Source: Streptococcus sp. HF-1907 (GTDB taxonomy: Bacteria > Bacillota > Bacilli > Lactobacillales > Streptococcaceae). Taken from it: a DNA stretch of 47,595 nucleotides. The notes beneath the pieces were generated by a model. The model did no database searches, had not been told where the DNA came from, and saw only the letters and a list, made by a program, of their open reading frames with translations. The position numbers and the translations under genes are program-made. Positions 34,363 through 41,642 of the stretch are shown in pieces (position 1 is the first letter of the stretch; every line of letters begins with the position of its first letter). The stretch is taken from assembly GCF_015594605.1 (NCBI RefSeq), contig NZ_JADNQT010000015.1:1-47595 (forward strand), in the 5' to 3' direction.

Positions 34363-35733
34363 ATGAACAAAAAACTATTGTCTCTTGATGGTATGTCTCT
34401 AAAGGAACTTTTCCAAAAAGGAGATATTGGAACCAAGTTATCATTCTTAATCATGGGATTTGCTAACTTGAAAGAAAAACAATGGACTAAAGGATTGCTC
34501 TTCCTTCTTTCTGAAATTGTTTTCCTTATCGCTTTTGTCAATCAAGTCATCCCAGCCTTCCAAGGGTTAATCACTCTAGGAATTAAACAACAAGGGCTTA
34601 CAACAAAAACTGTTGACGGTATTAAAATCCAAGTAGCAACGGAAGGTGACAACTCAATGTTGCTCTTGATTTTCGGTCTCGCATCACTCATCTTCTGTTG
34701 TGTGTTTGCTTACATCTACTGGTGCAATATCAAGAGCGCAGCTCATTTGATTACCTTGAAAGAAGAAGGACGTAAAGCTCCATCATTTAAAGAAGACCTT
34801 AAAACCTTGACTGATGGTCGTTTCCACATGACACTTATGGCTATTCCACTTATTGGTGTCCTTCTCTTCACTATTCTCCCTTTGATTTATATGGTCTGCT
34901 TAGCCTTCACCAACTACGATCACAACCACTTGCCTCCTAAGAGTCTTTTCGACTGGGTAGGGCTTACTAACTTTGGTAATGTCTTTAGCGGTCGTATGGC
35001 AGGAACTTTCTTCCCAGTTCTTTCTTGGACTTTGATTTGGGCAGTTTTCGCGACAGTTACCAACTTCTTCTTCGGTATCGTCCTTGCGCTCATTATCAAT
35101 ACTAAAGGACTGAAATGGAAAAAAATGTGGCGTACGATTTTCGTTATCACCATGGCTGTGCCACAGTTCATTTCCCTCCTCATCATGCGCAATTTGCTTA
35201 GTGATTCTGGTCCAGTTAATGCCCTTCTTGCTAAATGGGGCTGGATTTCAGCTTCACACCCACTCCCATTCTTGTCAGATCCTGTTTGGGCTAAATTCTC
35301 AATCATCTTCGTCAATATGTGGGTTGGTATCCCAGTTACTATGCTAGTCGCAACAGGTATCATCATGAACCTCCCTGCTGAACAAATCGAAGCAGCTGAG
35401 ATTGATGGTGCCAACAAATTCCAAATTTTCCAATCTATCACTTTCCCTCAAATCTTGTTGATTATGACACCAACCTTGATTCAACAATTTATCGGAAACA
35501 TCAACAACTTCAACGTTATCTACCTTCTTACTGGTGGTGGTCCTACTAACTCAACTTACTACCAAGCAGGTAGTACAGACCTTTTGGTAACATGGTTGTA
35601 CAAATTGACCGTAACTGCGGCTGACTATAACCTAGCATCCGTTATCGGTATTTTAATCTTTGTTCTCTCTGCGGTATTCAGCTTACTTGCTTACACGAGA
35701 ACAAATTCTTACAAGGAAGGGGCTGCTAAATAA
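34363..35733 (+). CDS. malC: Maltodextrin ABC transporter permease MalC (MalF-like)
   Basis: A 456-residue membrane protein with eight hydrophobic helices: two N-terminal ones (about 48-68, 100-125) and six forming the permease core. The ATPase-docking EAA loop is visible as EQIEAAEIDGANKFQIFQSI. With MalD it forms the channel for maltodextrin delivered by MalX. It starts 134 bp after malX behind the attenuator-like hairpin, with GAAGGAGATTCTC as ribosome site, and is abutted to malD. Confidence 0.92.
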   Translation: MNKKLLSLDGMSLKELFQKGDIGTKLSFLIMGFANLKEKQWTKGLLFLLSEIVFLIAFVNQVIPAFQGLITLGIKQQGLTTKTVDGIKIQVATEGDNSMLLLIFGLASLIFCCVFAYIYWCNIKSAAHLITLKEEGRKAPSFKEDLKTLTDGRFHMTLMAIPLIGVLLFTILPLIYMVCLAFTNYDHNHLPPKSLFDWVGLTNFGNVFSGRMAGTFFPVLSWTLIWAVFATVTNFFFGIVLALIINTKGLKWKKMWRTIFVITMAVPQFISLLIMRNLLSDSGPVNALLAKWGWISASHPLPFLSDPVWAKFSIIFVNMWVGIPVTMLVATGIIMNLPAEQIEAAEIDGANKFQIFQSITFPQILLIMTPTLIQQFIGNINNFNVIYLLTGGGPTNSTYYQAGSTDLLVTWLYKLTVTAADYNLASVIGILIFVLSAVFSLLAYTRTNSYKEGAAK

Positions 35734-36569
35734 TGAATAAGAAAAAACGTCTTAATCTAACTTTTGTTTATATTTTATTGATTGTCCTTTCAATTATCTG
35801 GCTCTTCCCGATTGCCTGGGTTATTCTTACTAGCTTCCGTGGTGAAGGAACAGCCTATGTGTCTTACTTTATTCCTAAGACTTGGACATTTGACAACTAT
35901 GTCAAACTCTTCAATCAATCAACCTTCCCATTTGGTCGATGGTTCATGAATACTTTGATTGTCGCAGTCTTCTCATGTATCATTTCAACCTTCATCACCG
36001 TTGCTATGGCTTACTCACTTAGCCGTATCAAATTCAAACACCGCAACGGCTTCTTGAAATTGGCTTTGGTTTTGAATATGTTCCCTGGTTTCATGTCTAT
36101 GATTGCCGTTTACTATATTCTTAAAGCCCTCAACCTTGACCAAACACTGACAGCCCTTGTCCTTGTTTACTCATCAGGTGCTGCGCTTGGTTTCTACATT
36201 GCCAAAGGGTTCTTTGATACCATCCCTTACTCACTTGATGAATCTGCCATGATTGATGGTGCGACTCGCTTGGATATTTTCTTCAAGATTACCCTTCCAT
36301 TGTCAAAACCAATCATCGTCTACACTGCCTTGATGGCTTTCATCGCACCTTGGATGGACTTCATCTTTGCTAAAGTTATCCTTGGTGACGTGACAAGTAA
36401 ATACACTGTTGCCATTGGGCTCTTCTCAATGCTCCAACAAGATACCATCAACGACTGGTTCATGTCATTCACCGCTGGTTCTGTTATCATCGCCATCCCA
36501 ATCACATTGCTCTTCATGTTCATGCAAAAATACTATGTGGAAGGTATTACTGGCGGTTCTGTTAAATAG
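35733..36569 (+). CDS. malD: Maltodextrin ABC transporter permease MalD (MalG-like)
   Basis: A 278-residue MalG-type permease with six membrane helices and the EAA loop DESAMIDGATRLDIFFKI. Its ATG overlaps the malC stop (TAATG). No ATPase gene follows; the operon ends at the terminator at 36593-36622. In streptococci the multi-sugar ATPase MsmK, encoded elsewhere, energises such transporters, and the same is expected here. Confidence 0.92.
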   Translation: MNKKKRLNLTFVYILLIVLSIIWLFPIAWVILTSFRGEGTAYVSYFIPKTWTFDNYVKLFNQSTFPFGRWFMNTLIVAVFSCIISTFITVAMAYSLSRIKFKHRNGFLKLALVLNMFPGFMSMIAVYYILKALNLDQTLTALVLVYSSGAALGFYIAKGFFDTIPYSLDESAMIDGATRLDIFFKITLPLSKPIIVYTALMAFIAPWMDFIFAKVILGDVTSKYTVAIGLFSMLQQDTINDWFMSFTAGSVIIAIPITLLFMFMQKYYVEGITGGSVK

Positions 36570-36592
36570 TTATCACATTTTGATAAGACCTG

Positions 36593-36622
36593 AAAAGGAA
36601 GCCCGTTCTGGACTTCCTTTTT
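36593..36622 (+). terminator. Terminator of the malXCD operon
   Basis: AAAAGGAAGCCC, loop GTTCT, GGACTTCCTTTTT; one mismatch in a 12-bp stem that runs into the T tract. Confidence 0.85.
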
Positions 36623-37005
36623 GGTTTGTAGACAAATGACTTCTGAGATGTCTCTGCTCAGTTTTCTTGAAGATAGTCAACAGCCTCCCGACGACTGGCG
36701 ACAGTCTGAAAACTGAGTTTTGGGGTTTGAGGATTGGGTAGGGGAGCTTGAAACTAGCTGGATACTCAGTCAATAAGAGTTTTGAGACTAGTCCTAGACG
36801 AGAGTAACCTGTTTACCATGGTTTTTGACTTACTCCGAAGTGAATCGTTTGCCTCGGTTGGCGACTTACTCCTGACTAAGAGTAACTATTTACCGCAGTT
36901 TTCAAACTGCTCTCAGAGAATCCTTGGTCACATAACACGCTTGTGACACTAGTCCAAAAACGAGCGGTGCGGGCACTTCTTCTGTTGTTTTTGACTACCG
37001 CATAA
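36623..37005. repeat. Gene-free tract of degenerate palindromic repeats
   Basis: No convincing gene is present in this region. It holds a 10-bp perfect inverted repeat CTCAGTTTTC (36657-36666) / GAAAACTGAG (36708-36717). It also has three imperfect ~35-bp units at 36802-36836, 36837-36872 and 36880-36914, of the pattern GAGTAAC..GTTTACC..GGTTTTTGACTTACTCC, each starting and ending with near-complementary GAGTAA/TTACTC. Two copies of ACTAGTCC-N-A-rich-CGAG flank the units (36787-36802, 36948-36964). It could be a decayed mobile repeat or a structured RNA. Confidence 0.5.
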
Positions 37006-37006
37006 A

Positions 37007-37030
37007 AAGCCTCTGCGGTTAAGACCGCAG
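37007..37030 (-). terminator. Terminator after the Nudix gene
   Basis: Minus strand: CTGCGGT, loop CTTA, ACCGCAG, a perfect 7-bp stem, followed by AGGCTTTTTAT. It lies 13 bp after the stop. Confidence 0.65.
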
Positions 37031-37042
37031 GGCGCTAGCAGA

Positions 37043-37507
37043 TTACCAAAACTCACGAACAAAATCGTCTTCTAAGCGTTCGGCATAGAATAGCTCTGAC
37101 AGGTTGTCCTCATCAAAGATGCGCAGCAGGTTGAGCATGTCATAGGCCAAGTCCATCGTTGCCAGCTCACTACGCTTAACCCACTTGACTTCGCCTTCAT
37201 TCGAGGAGCACAGTTGCCCCTCAAACTCTGTCGTCCGATAGAGAAAGACTAGGTAGCGGACACCCTCCTTGGTGTACCAGTGCTTCATGCCGACAAGTTT
37301 AGGGTTAGAAATCGTGAGACCCGTTTCTTCGTAAACCTCACGAACAACTGCTTCATGCAGAGATTCTTTTTCTTCGATGTGACCGCCAGGCAGGGCAGCA
37401 CCTGACCAAGCATACCTTTCAGGGTCGCGAATTTGCATGACGATATTGTGGTTCTCATCTTCGATGAGACACATATTGGTTAAGATAACTTCTTGACTTC
37501 TTGCCAT
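37043..37507 (-). CDS. Nudix hydrolase (MutT-like)
   Basis: A 154-residue protein with a complete Nudix box starting at Gly42 (GX5EX7REVYEETGL, through residue 64). Such enzymes hydrolyse nucleoside diphosphates linked to another moiety; relatives of this size act on (8-oxo-)dGTP, but the substrate cannot be fixed from sequence. It is preceded by TAGGAGAATAAA and lies one base after the DUF1697 gene, so the two are co-transcribed. Confidence 0.88.
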   Translation of the reverse strand: MARSQEVILTNMCLIEDENHNIVMQIRDPERYAWSGAALPGGHIEEKESLHEAVVREVYEETGLTISNPKLVGMKHWYTKEGVRYLVFLYRTTEFEGQLCSSNEGEVKWVKRSELATMDLAYDMLNLLRIFDEDNLSELFYAERLEDDFVREFW

Positions 37508-37508
37508 T

Positions 37509-38042
37509 TTATTCTCCTATTTTTTCGACTAATTTTTTAAAGGTGTTGGTATTGCGGACGGAGGCCTGCTTGTAGAAGGGGAGTTTGCCCAACTGCTTAT
37601 GGTAGGCAGAACGGTTATAATCTTTCTGCTCTGCTATTGTCCAAAATAAAGCATAGTCCCCAAAGTAAAGGCGCTTACTCCCAGTCGCAGCGACTTGCTC
37701 TTGGGATAAAGCCACATCCGCCTCTGGCAGGTAAAAGAGGACATTTTTCCGATAAGCCTCCTCCTCCCACCAGTCGGGAAGGGCTTGCGCTTCTGCCAAA
37801 AGCTGAGCCTCACTCAACATCACAAAGGGGATGGGGAAATCATAGTGCTGCTCAAACAAATGAGTCAAGTACTCCCTGATAATTTTTTCAGACAAAGCCG
37901 ACTGGAAAAAGAGATTGCCTGAGTTGATGTAAGAGCGCGGTTGGTCAAAACCAGCATCTAAGAGCTGATTCTTCAGCTCAGCCATGTCAACCTTATGATT
38001 GCCACCCACATTGATGCCACGTAATAACAAAACGTAATTCAT
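37509..38042 (-). CDS. DUF1697-family protein
   Basis: A 177-residue protein starting MNYVLLLRGINVGGNHKVDM, the very conserved DUF1697 N-terminus, with SYINSGNLFFQS following and a C-terminal NTFKKL. The family is widespread in Firmicutes and has no established function. AGGAGGCAAG precedes the ATG. It appears to be first of a two-gene unit with the Nudix gene. Confidence 0.85.
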   Translation of the reverse strand: MNYVLLLRGINVGGNHKVDMAELKNQLLDAGFDQPRSYINSGNLFFQSALSEKIIREYLTHLFEQHYDFPIPFVMLSEAQLLAEAQALPDWWEEEAYRKNVLFYLPEADVALSQEQVAATGSKRLYFGDYALFWTIAEQKDYNRSAYHKQLGKLPFYKQASVRNTNTFKKLVEKIGE

Positions 38043-38054
38043 CTTGCCTCCTAC

Positions 38055-38088
38055 TATAAAAATAACGACTGAACCACATCAGTCGTTA
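38055..38088 (-). terminator. Terminator of the ECF S-component gene
   Basis: Perfect 10-bp inverted repeat TAACGACTGA / TCAGTCGTTA with a 6-base loop. On the minus strand it is followed by TTTTTAT. Confidence 0.85.
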
Positions 38089-38105
38089 CTCTCTACATTA
38101 TACCA

Positions 38106-38600
38106 TTATTTCTTCATCAACTGTTGGAAGGTCTTTGACAAACCACTAAGGTAATATAAGATATAGGCTAGTACAGCACCAATAATAGAAGCTAAAATAT
38201 CAAATGGAAGTTTCATGATAGCGTAAGCAGGAGTGGCATAAATAAAGGCACGCCCCAACCCATATCCGACAACTGTAATAACACTTCCTACTAACAGTGC
38301 AGTGAAAACTCGCCCTTTACTAGCCTTCCGAGCATCTCTAACAATGATACCAATAGTATAAGCAACTAAGCCTTGAACAATTAAAGACACAAACATCGGA
38401 GCAGGATAGAAGAAAAAGTCTCCTAAGAAGGCACCTATCCCAGCAATTAACATTGCCTCAGTGGGAGTAAAAATAAGGGCAGCTAAAAAGATAACTACCT
38501 TATTAAAATAAAAGTGACCACCCGGCACTGGAATGCTAAAGGATGATAGTATTATCGTTAATGCCATAAATAAAGCGGCGTAAGTCAACCGTTTTGTCAT
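38106..38600 (-). CDS. ECF transporter S component, substrate unknown
   Basis: A 164-residue, very hydrophobic protein with five or six membrane helices, starting KRLTYAALFMALTIILSSFS. Patterns such as FYFNKVVIFLAALIFTPTEA and GIGAFLGDFFFYPAP fit the S-component (ECF-type, PF07155/PF12822-like) vitamin-binding subunits. These work with the shared EcfA1A2T module, which is not in this window. No riboswitch was recognised upstream, so the vitamin cannot be assigned. It is monocistronic with its own terminator. Confidence 0.75.
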   Translation of the reverse strand: MTKRLTYAALFMALTIILSSFSIPVPGGHFYFNKVVIFLAALIFTPTEAMLIAGIGAFLGDFFFYPAPMFVSLIVQGLVAYTIGIIVRDARKASKGRVFTALLVGSVITVVGYGLGRAFIYATPAYAIMKLPFDILASIIGAVLAYILYYLSGLSKTFQQLMKK

Positions 38601-38699
38601 AGAAAATCTCGCTTTCTTAATTTAATAACCTTAGTATAGGCTCACTTCTCCATGATTTCAATAGGCTTGAATGCGAACTGTCTGGGTACGGATATCAGC

Positions 38700-38723
38700 A
38701 AAAAAGATGGGGAGCCCCATCTT
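38700..38723 (-). terminator. Intrinsic terminator
   Basis: AAGATGGGG / CCCCATCTT, a 9-bp perfect stem (innermost pair probably open), followed on the minus strand by TTTTTT. No intact gene lies directly upstream of it. Confidence 0.7.
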
Positions 38724-38853
38724 CAATTGGTATTAGCTCGTGACCTTCAACTCAAGAACCATATCTACTTCCTCTGGAAAATAACTTTGAAACAAGGGCG
38801 CTATCTCTTCCCTCCCAAGTATCTCAGTCATTATAACATCAATAATACTTAGT

Positions 38854-38892
38854 AAAAAAGCTCTACCATTATGAAAAATAGCAAAGCTTTTT
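38854..38892 (-). terminator. Terminator after the RNA ligase-like gene
   Basis: AAAAAGCT (minus strand) pairs with AGCTTTTTT across a 23-base loop; the stem ends in the T tract. It lies 7 bp after the ancestral stop at 38899. Confidence 0.55.
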
Positions 38893-38898
38893 AGGTGA

Positions 38899-39428
38899 TT
38901 AAGGGGTAAACTGACAGATTTCCTTGACTTGACCTTGCTCATCAATGGCAATGACCTTTAAGGCGTTAATCTGCCCCTTGTCATGTTCAAGTTTTTCAAA
39001 CAATAAGTATAAATCATTGCCAACTTGTCCTCCTCAATACGATTGGCAATGGTCAGATGCGGAACCCAAATCTGGGGCGCATACTGTGAATCAGACGCAA
39101 TCAATTTCCCAAGTAAATCATGAACCTGCTCATGTAGCTTCACTAATTCTGGCGTCTTTGTTGGACTCAGAAAAACAATGGAACTTCCTAAAAATGAACC
39201 GATAGATTGAAGAGGGAGAGCCAGAGACAGACTTAGATGAAGTTTGCCAGTCAGTTTTTCTAGAACCTCTTCAATAGCATCTGTTTCAAAATCAGCCAAA
39301 GTAATATGAGGCTCCCTGTCCTTAACTTGGTAAGCATAATCTGATAAAGACAAGCCTTTCAGTTCTCTCCATAAGCCTTTTATTTTCTGATTTGTCCTTT
39401 CATCTAAAGTTGCGATAACAGCATACAT
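38899..39428 (-). pseudogene. 2'-5' RNA ligase-family protein, frameshifted near the C-terminus
   Basis: The frame from ATG 39428 (AAAGGAGTCTTT upstream) carries both phosphoesterase HxTx motifs, PHITLADF near residue 46 and PHLTIANR near 127, and is open to 38958 (156 residues). Its last ~21 residues (MIYTYCLKNL...) do not look like the family. Adding one base at about 39019-39021 restores ANDLYLLFEKLEHDKGQINA and KVIAIDEQGQVKEICQFTP up to a stop at 38899, a natural family end. So a single-base deletion, or a sequencing error, truncates a ~176-residue protein. Both catalytic motifs remain, so some activity is possible. Confidence 0.72.
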
Positions 39429-39456
39429 AAAGACTCCTTTATCTCATATAAGTTCC

Positions 39457-41448
39457 CTAATCCATCGCTTTCAACTCAAGAACCATATCCCGTAATTGCG
39501 CCGCTAACTCAAAGTCAAGCAACTCAGCTGCTTCCTGCATTTGTTTTTGTAGTTCTTTAATTTGAGCTTGGCGCTCTTTTTTGGACATGGTGCTGTAATC
39601 CACGGCTATTTCGGCGACATCAGCATCACTAGTTTTGGTAATGGCAATGAGGTCGCGGATTTCTTTCTTGATAGTTTGAGGGACGATGCCGTGTTCTTCA
39701 TTGTAAGCCATTTGCAGAGTACGGCGACGAGCGGTTTCGTCCATGGCTTTTTGCATGGAATCTGTCACCTTGTCGGCGTACATGATAACGTGACCGTTAC
39801 TATTTCGCGCAGCCCGTCCAATGGTTTGGATAAGTCCGCGTTCGTTGCGGAGGAAACCTTCCTTGTCAGCATCTAGGATGGCCACCAGTGATACTTCTGG
39901 TACGTCAATGCCCTCGCGCAGCAAATTGATCCCAATCAAAACATCAAAGACACCTAAACGAAGGTCGCGGATAATCTCAGTACGCTCCAAGGTCTTGATG
40001 TCGCTATGCATGTACTTGACCTTGACGCCCATTTCCTTGAGGTAATCGGTCAGGTCCTCTGCCATCTTCTTGGTGAGGGTGGTGATGAAGGTCCGCTCAC
40101 CCTTGTCCACGCGCGCATTAATCTCGCCCAGTAGGTCATCCATTTGTCCCATAGTCGGACGAATTTCAACCTCTGGATCCAAAAGCCCTGTCGGACGGAT
40201 GATTTGTTCAACAACCGTGTTGGTCTGCTCCATCTCATAGTCACCCGGAGTCGCTGACACGTAGACAATCTGGTGAACATGGCTTTCAAATTCTTCACGG
40301 CGAAGGGGACGGTTATCAAGAGCAGACGGCAAACGGAAACCGTAGTTGACCAACATTTCCTTACGAGAACGGTCACCGTTGTACATACCCTTGATTTGCC
40401 CCATGGTCATGTGACTTTCGTCAATCATGATGAGGAAATCATTAGGGAAGAAGTCAAGTAGCGTGAAAGGTGGCTCCCCTTCAGAACGACCGTCCATGTG
40501 GCGGGAATAGTTTTCAACACCATTTGTGTAGCCCATTTCACGAAGCATTTCCACGTCGTATTCAGTTCTCTGGCGAATACGCTGCGCTTCTATCAGCTTA
40601 CCTTCTGACTCGAAGAGTTTGACCTGCTCTTGCATCTCAGTCATAATATTTTGAATAGCTTCTTCCATGTGTTCATCATTGGTCATGAAGTGGGTGGCTG
40701 GGAAGATGGCTAAATGGTCAACCTCTCCCAAAACACGCCCAGTCAAACTTTCGATTTCGCGGATGCGGTCAATTTCATCCCCAAAAAACTCTACTCGGAA
40801 AGCATGTTCGTCACGGCTAGCTGGGAAGATTTCCACCACGTCGCCCCGCACACGGAATTTTCCACGTTGGAAGTCAATGTCGTTGCGCTCAAATTGGATG
40901 TCCACCAAGTCATTGAGAAGCTGATCGCGGGAGATTTCTTGACCAGGACGCAGACTGACCACGCTGTCAGCATACTCTTTTGGCGACCCCAAACCGTAGA
41001 TACAAGAAACGGATGCCACCACAATCACATCATTTCGCTCTAGAAGCGATGAGGTTGCCGAATGGCGGAGCTTATCAATCTCGTCATTGACCGAGCTATC
41101 CTTTTCGATGTAGGTGTCAGATGATGGCACATAGGCCTCAGGCTGATAATAATCGTAATAAGACACGAAGTACTCCACCGCATTATCTGGGAAAAACTCT
41201 TTGAACTCGCCGTAAAGCTGACCCGCTAGCGTCTTGTTGTGGGCGATAACAAGGGTGGGTTTATTAACACGCGCAATCACTTGGCTCATGGTGTAGGTCT
41301 TACCAGTCCCCGTTGCCCCCTTAAGAATCTGAGCTTTTTCTCCCCCTTCTATATTATCAACCAAGGTCTCAATAGCCTGTGGCTGGTCACCTGAAGGGGT
41401 ATATTTAGAAACTAATTTGAACTGATTATCAGTCACACGTTCAATCAT
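39457..41448 (-). CDS. uvrB: Excinuclease ABC subunit B
   Basis: A 663-residue protein from ATG 41448 ([20 protein letters not shown]); a GTG four codons upstream is possible. Walker A GATGTGKT, the beta-hairpin region [24 protein letters not shown]-like MIDESH, motif VSATPGDYE and the C-terminal UVR helix pair ([20 protein letters not shown]) are all present. It verifies damage after UvrA loading and forms the incision complex with UvrC. A possible extended -10 (TGTTAGAAT, minus strand 41487-41492) lies about 40 bp upstream. It is divergent from glnPQ. Confidence 0.96.
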   Translation of the reverse strand: MIERVTDNQFKLVSKYTPSGDQPQAIETLVDNIEGGEKAQILKGATGTGKTYTMSQVIARVNKPTLVIAHNKTLAGQLYGEFKEFFPDNAVEYFVSYYDYYQPEAYVPSSDTYIEKDSSVNDEIDKLRHSATSSLLERNDVIVVASVSCIYGLGSPKEYADSVVSLRPGQEISRDQLLNDLVDIQFERNDIDFQRGKFRVRGDVVEIFPASRDEHAFRVEFFGDEIDRIREIESLTGRVLGEVDHLAIFPATHFMTNDEHMEEAIQNIMTEMQEQVKLFESEGKLIEAQRIRQRTEYDVEMLREMGYTNGVENYSRHMDGRSEGEPPFTLLDFFPNDFLIMIDESHMTMGQIKGMYNGDRSRKEMLVNYGFRLPSALDNRPLRREEFESHVHQIVYVSATPGDYEMEQTNTVVEQIIRPTGLLDPEVEIRPTMGQMDDLLGEINARVDKGERTFITTLTKKMAEDLTDYLKEMGVKVKYMHSDIKTLERTEIIRDLRLGVFDVLIGINLLREGIDVPEVSLVAILDADKEGFLRNERGLIQTIGRAARNSNGHVIMYADKVTDSMQKAMDETARRRTLQMAYNEEHGIVPQTIKKEIRDLIAITKTSDADVAEIAVDYSTMSKKERQAQIKELQKQMQEAAELLDFELAAQLRDMVLELKAMD

Positions 41449-41551
41449 ATGCTTATACACTTCTTTCTTGAATTTATACTGCTACCATTCTAACATAAAT
41501 TACCATGATGTTGAGGCATTTAAATTCTCCTAACAATCGCATGACAGTTTA

Positions 41552-41568
41552 TGTTAGGTTTTATGACA
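41552..41568 (+). promoter_or_regulatory. GlnR box upstream of glnPQ
   Basis: TGTTAGGTTTTATGACA fits the GlnR/TnrA consensus TGTNA-N7-TNACA exactly. It lies 16 bp upstream of the glnP -35. Pneumococcal glnPQ is known to be repressed by GlnR with glutamine synthetase, so nitrogen control is expected here. Confidence 0.7.
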
Positions 41569-41584
41569 CAAATTCTCGATTTAT

Positions 41585-41613
41585 TTGCCTAAAACCTTAA
41601 ATTTTGCTATAAT
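41585..41613 (+). promoter_or_regulatory. Promoter of glnP-glnQ
   Basis: TTGCCT, 17-bp spacer, perfect TATAAT with extended TGC. An AAAAGGAGACTAAC ribosome site follows before the ATG at 41643. Confidence 0.78.
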
Positions 41614-41642
41614 GATAGACATATTATTAAAAGGAGACTAAC

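Larger units (their letters stand above)
38601..38898. other. Intergenic region with two minus-strand terminators and a short open frame
   Basis: Two hairpins with T-tails on the minus strand (38700-38723 and 38854-38892) bracket a short open frame. From an ATG at 38831 to the stop at 38733 the frame encodes a 32-residue peptide ending DMVLELKVTS. A TATAAT (38835-38830) coincides with that ATG, so it cannot serve as its normal promoter. 38746-38765 is identical to 39470-39489 at the end of uvrB. I see no recognised family; a decayed gene end is the simplest reading. Confidence 0.4.

Noticed and set aside
36573..36773. Short frames in the malD-Nudix intergenic tract
   Set aside because: They cross terminators and palindromes and lack ribosome sites; the tract is better explained by repeats than by a gene.
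36780..36964. Possible CRISPR array
   Set aside because: The three units differ strongly from each other, are themselves palindromic, have no regular spacers, and no cas gene is present.
38601..38660. Riboswitch upstream of the ECF S-component gene
   Set aside because: The leader is short (about 50 bp before the next terminator region) and I could recognise no conserved riboswitch core.
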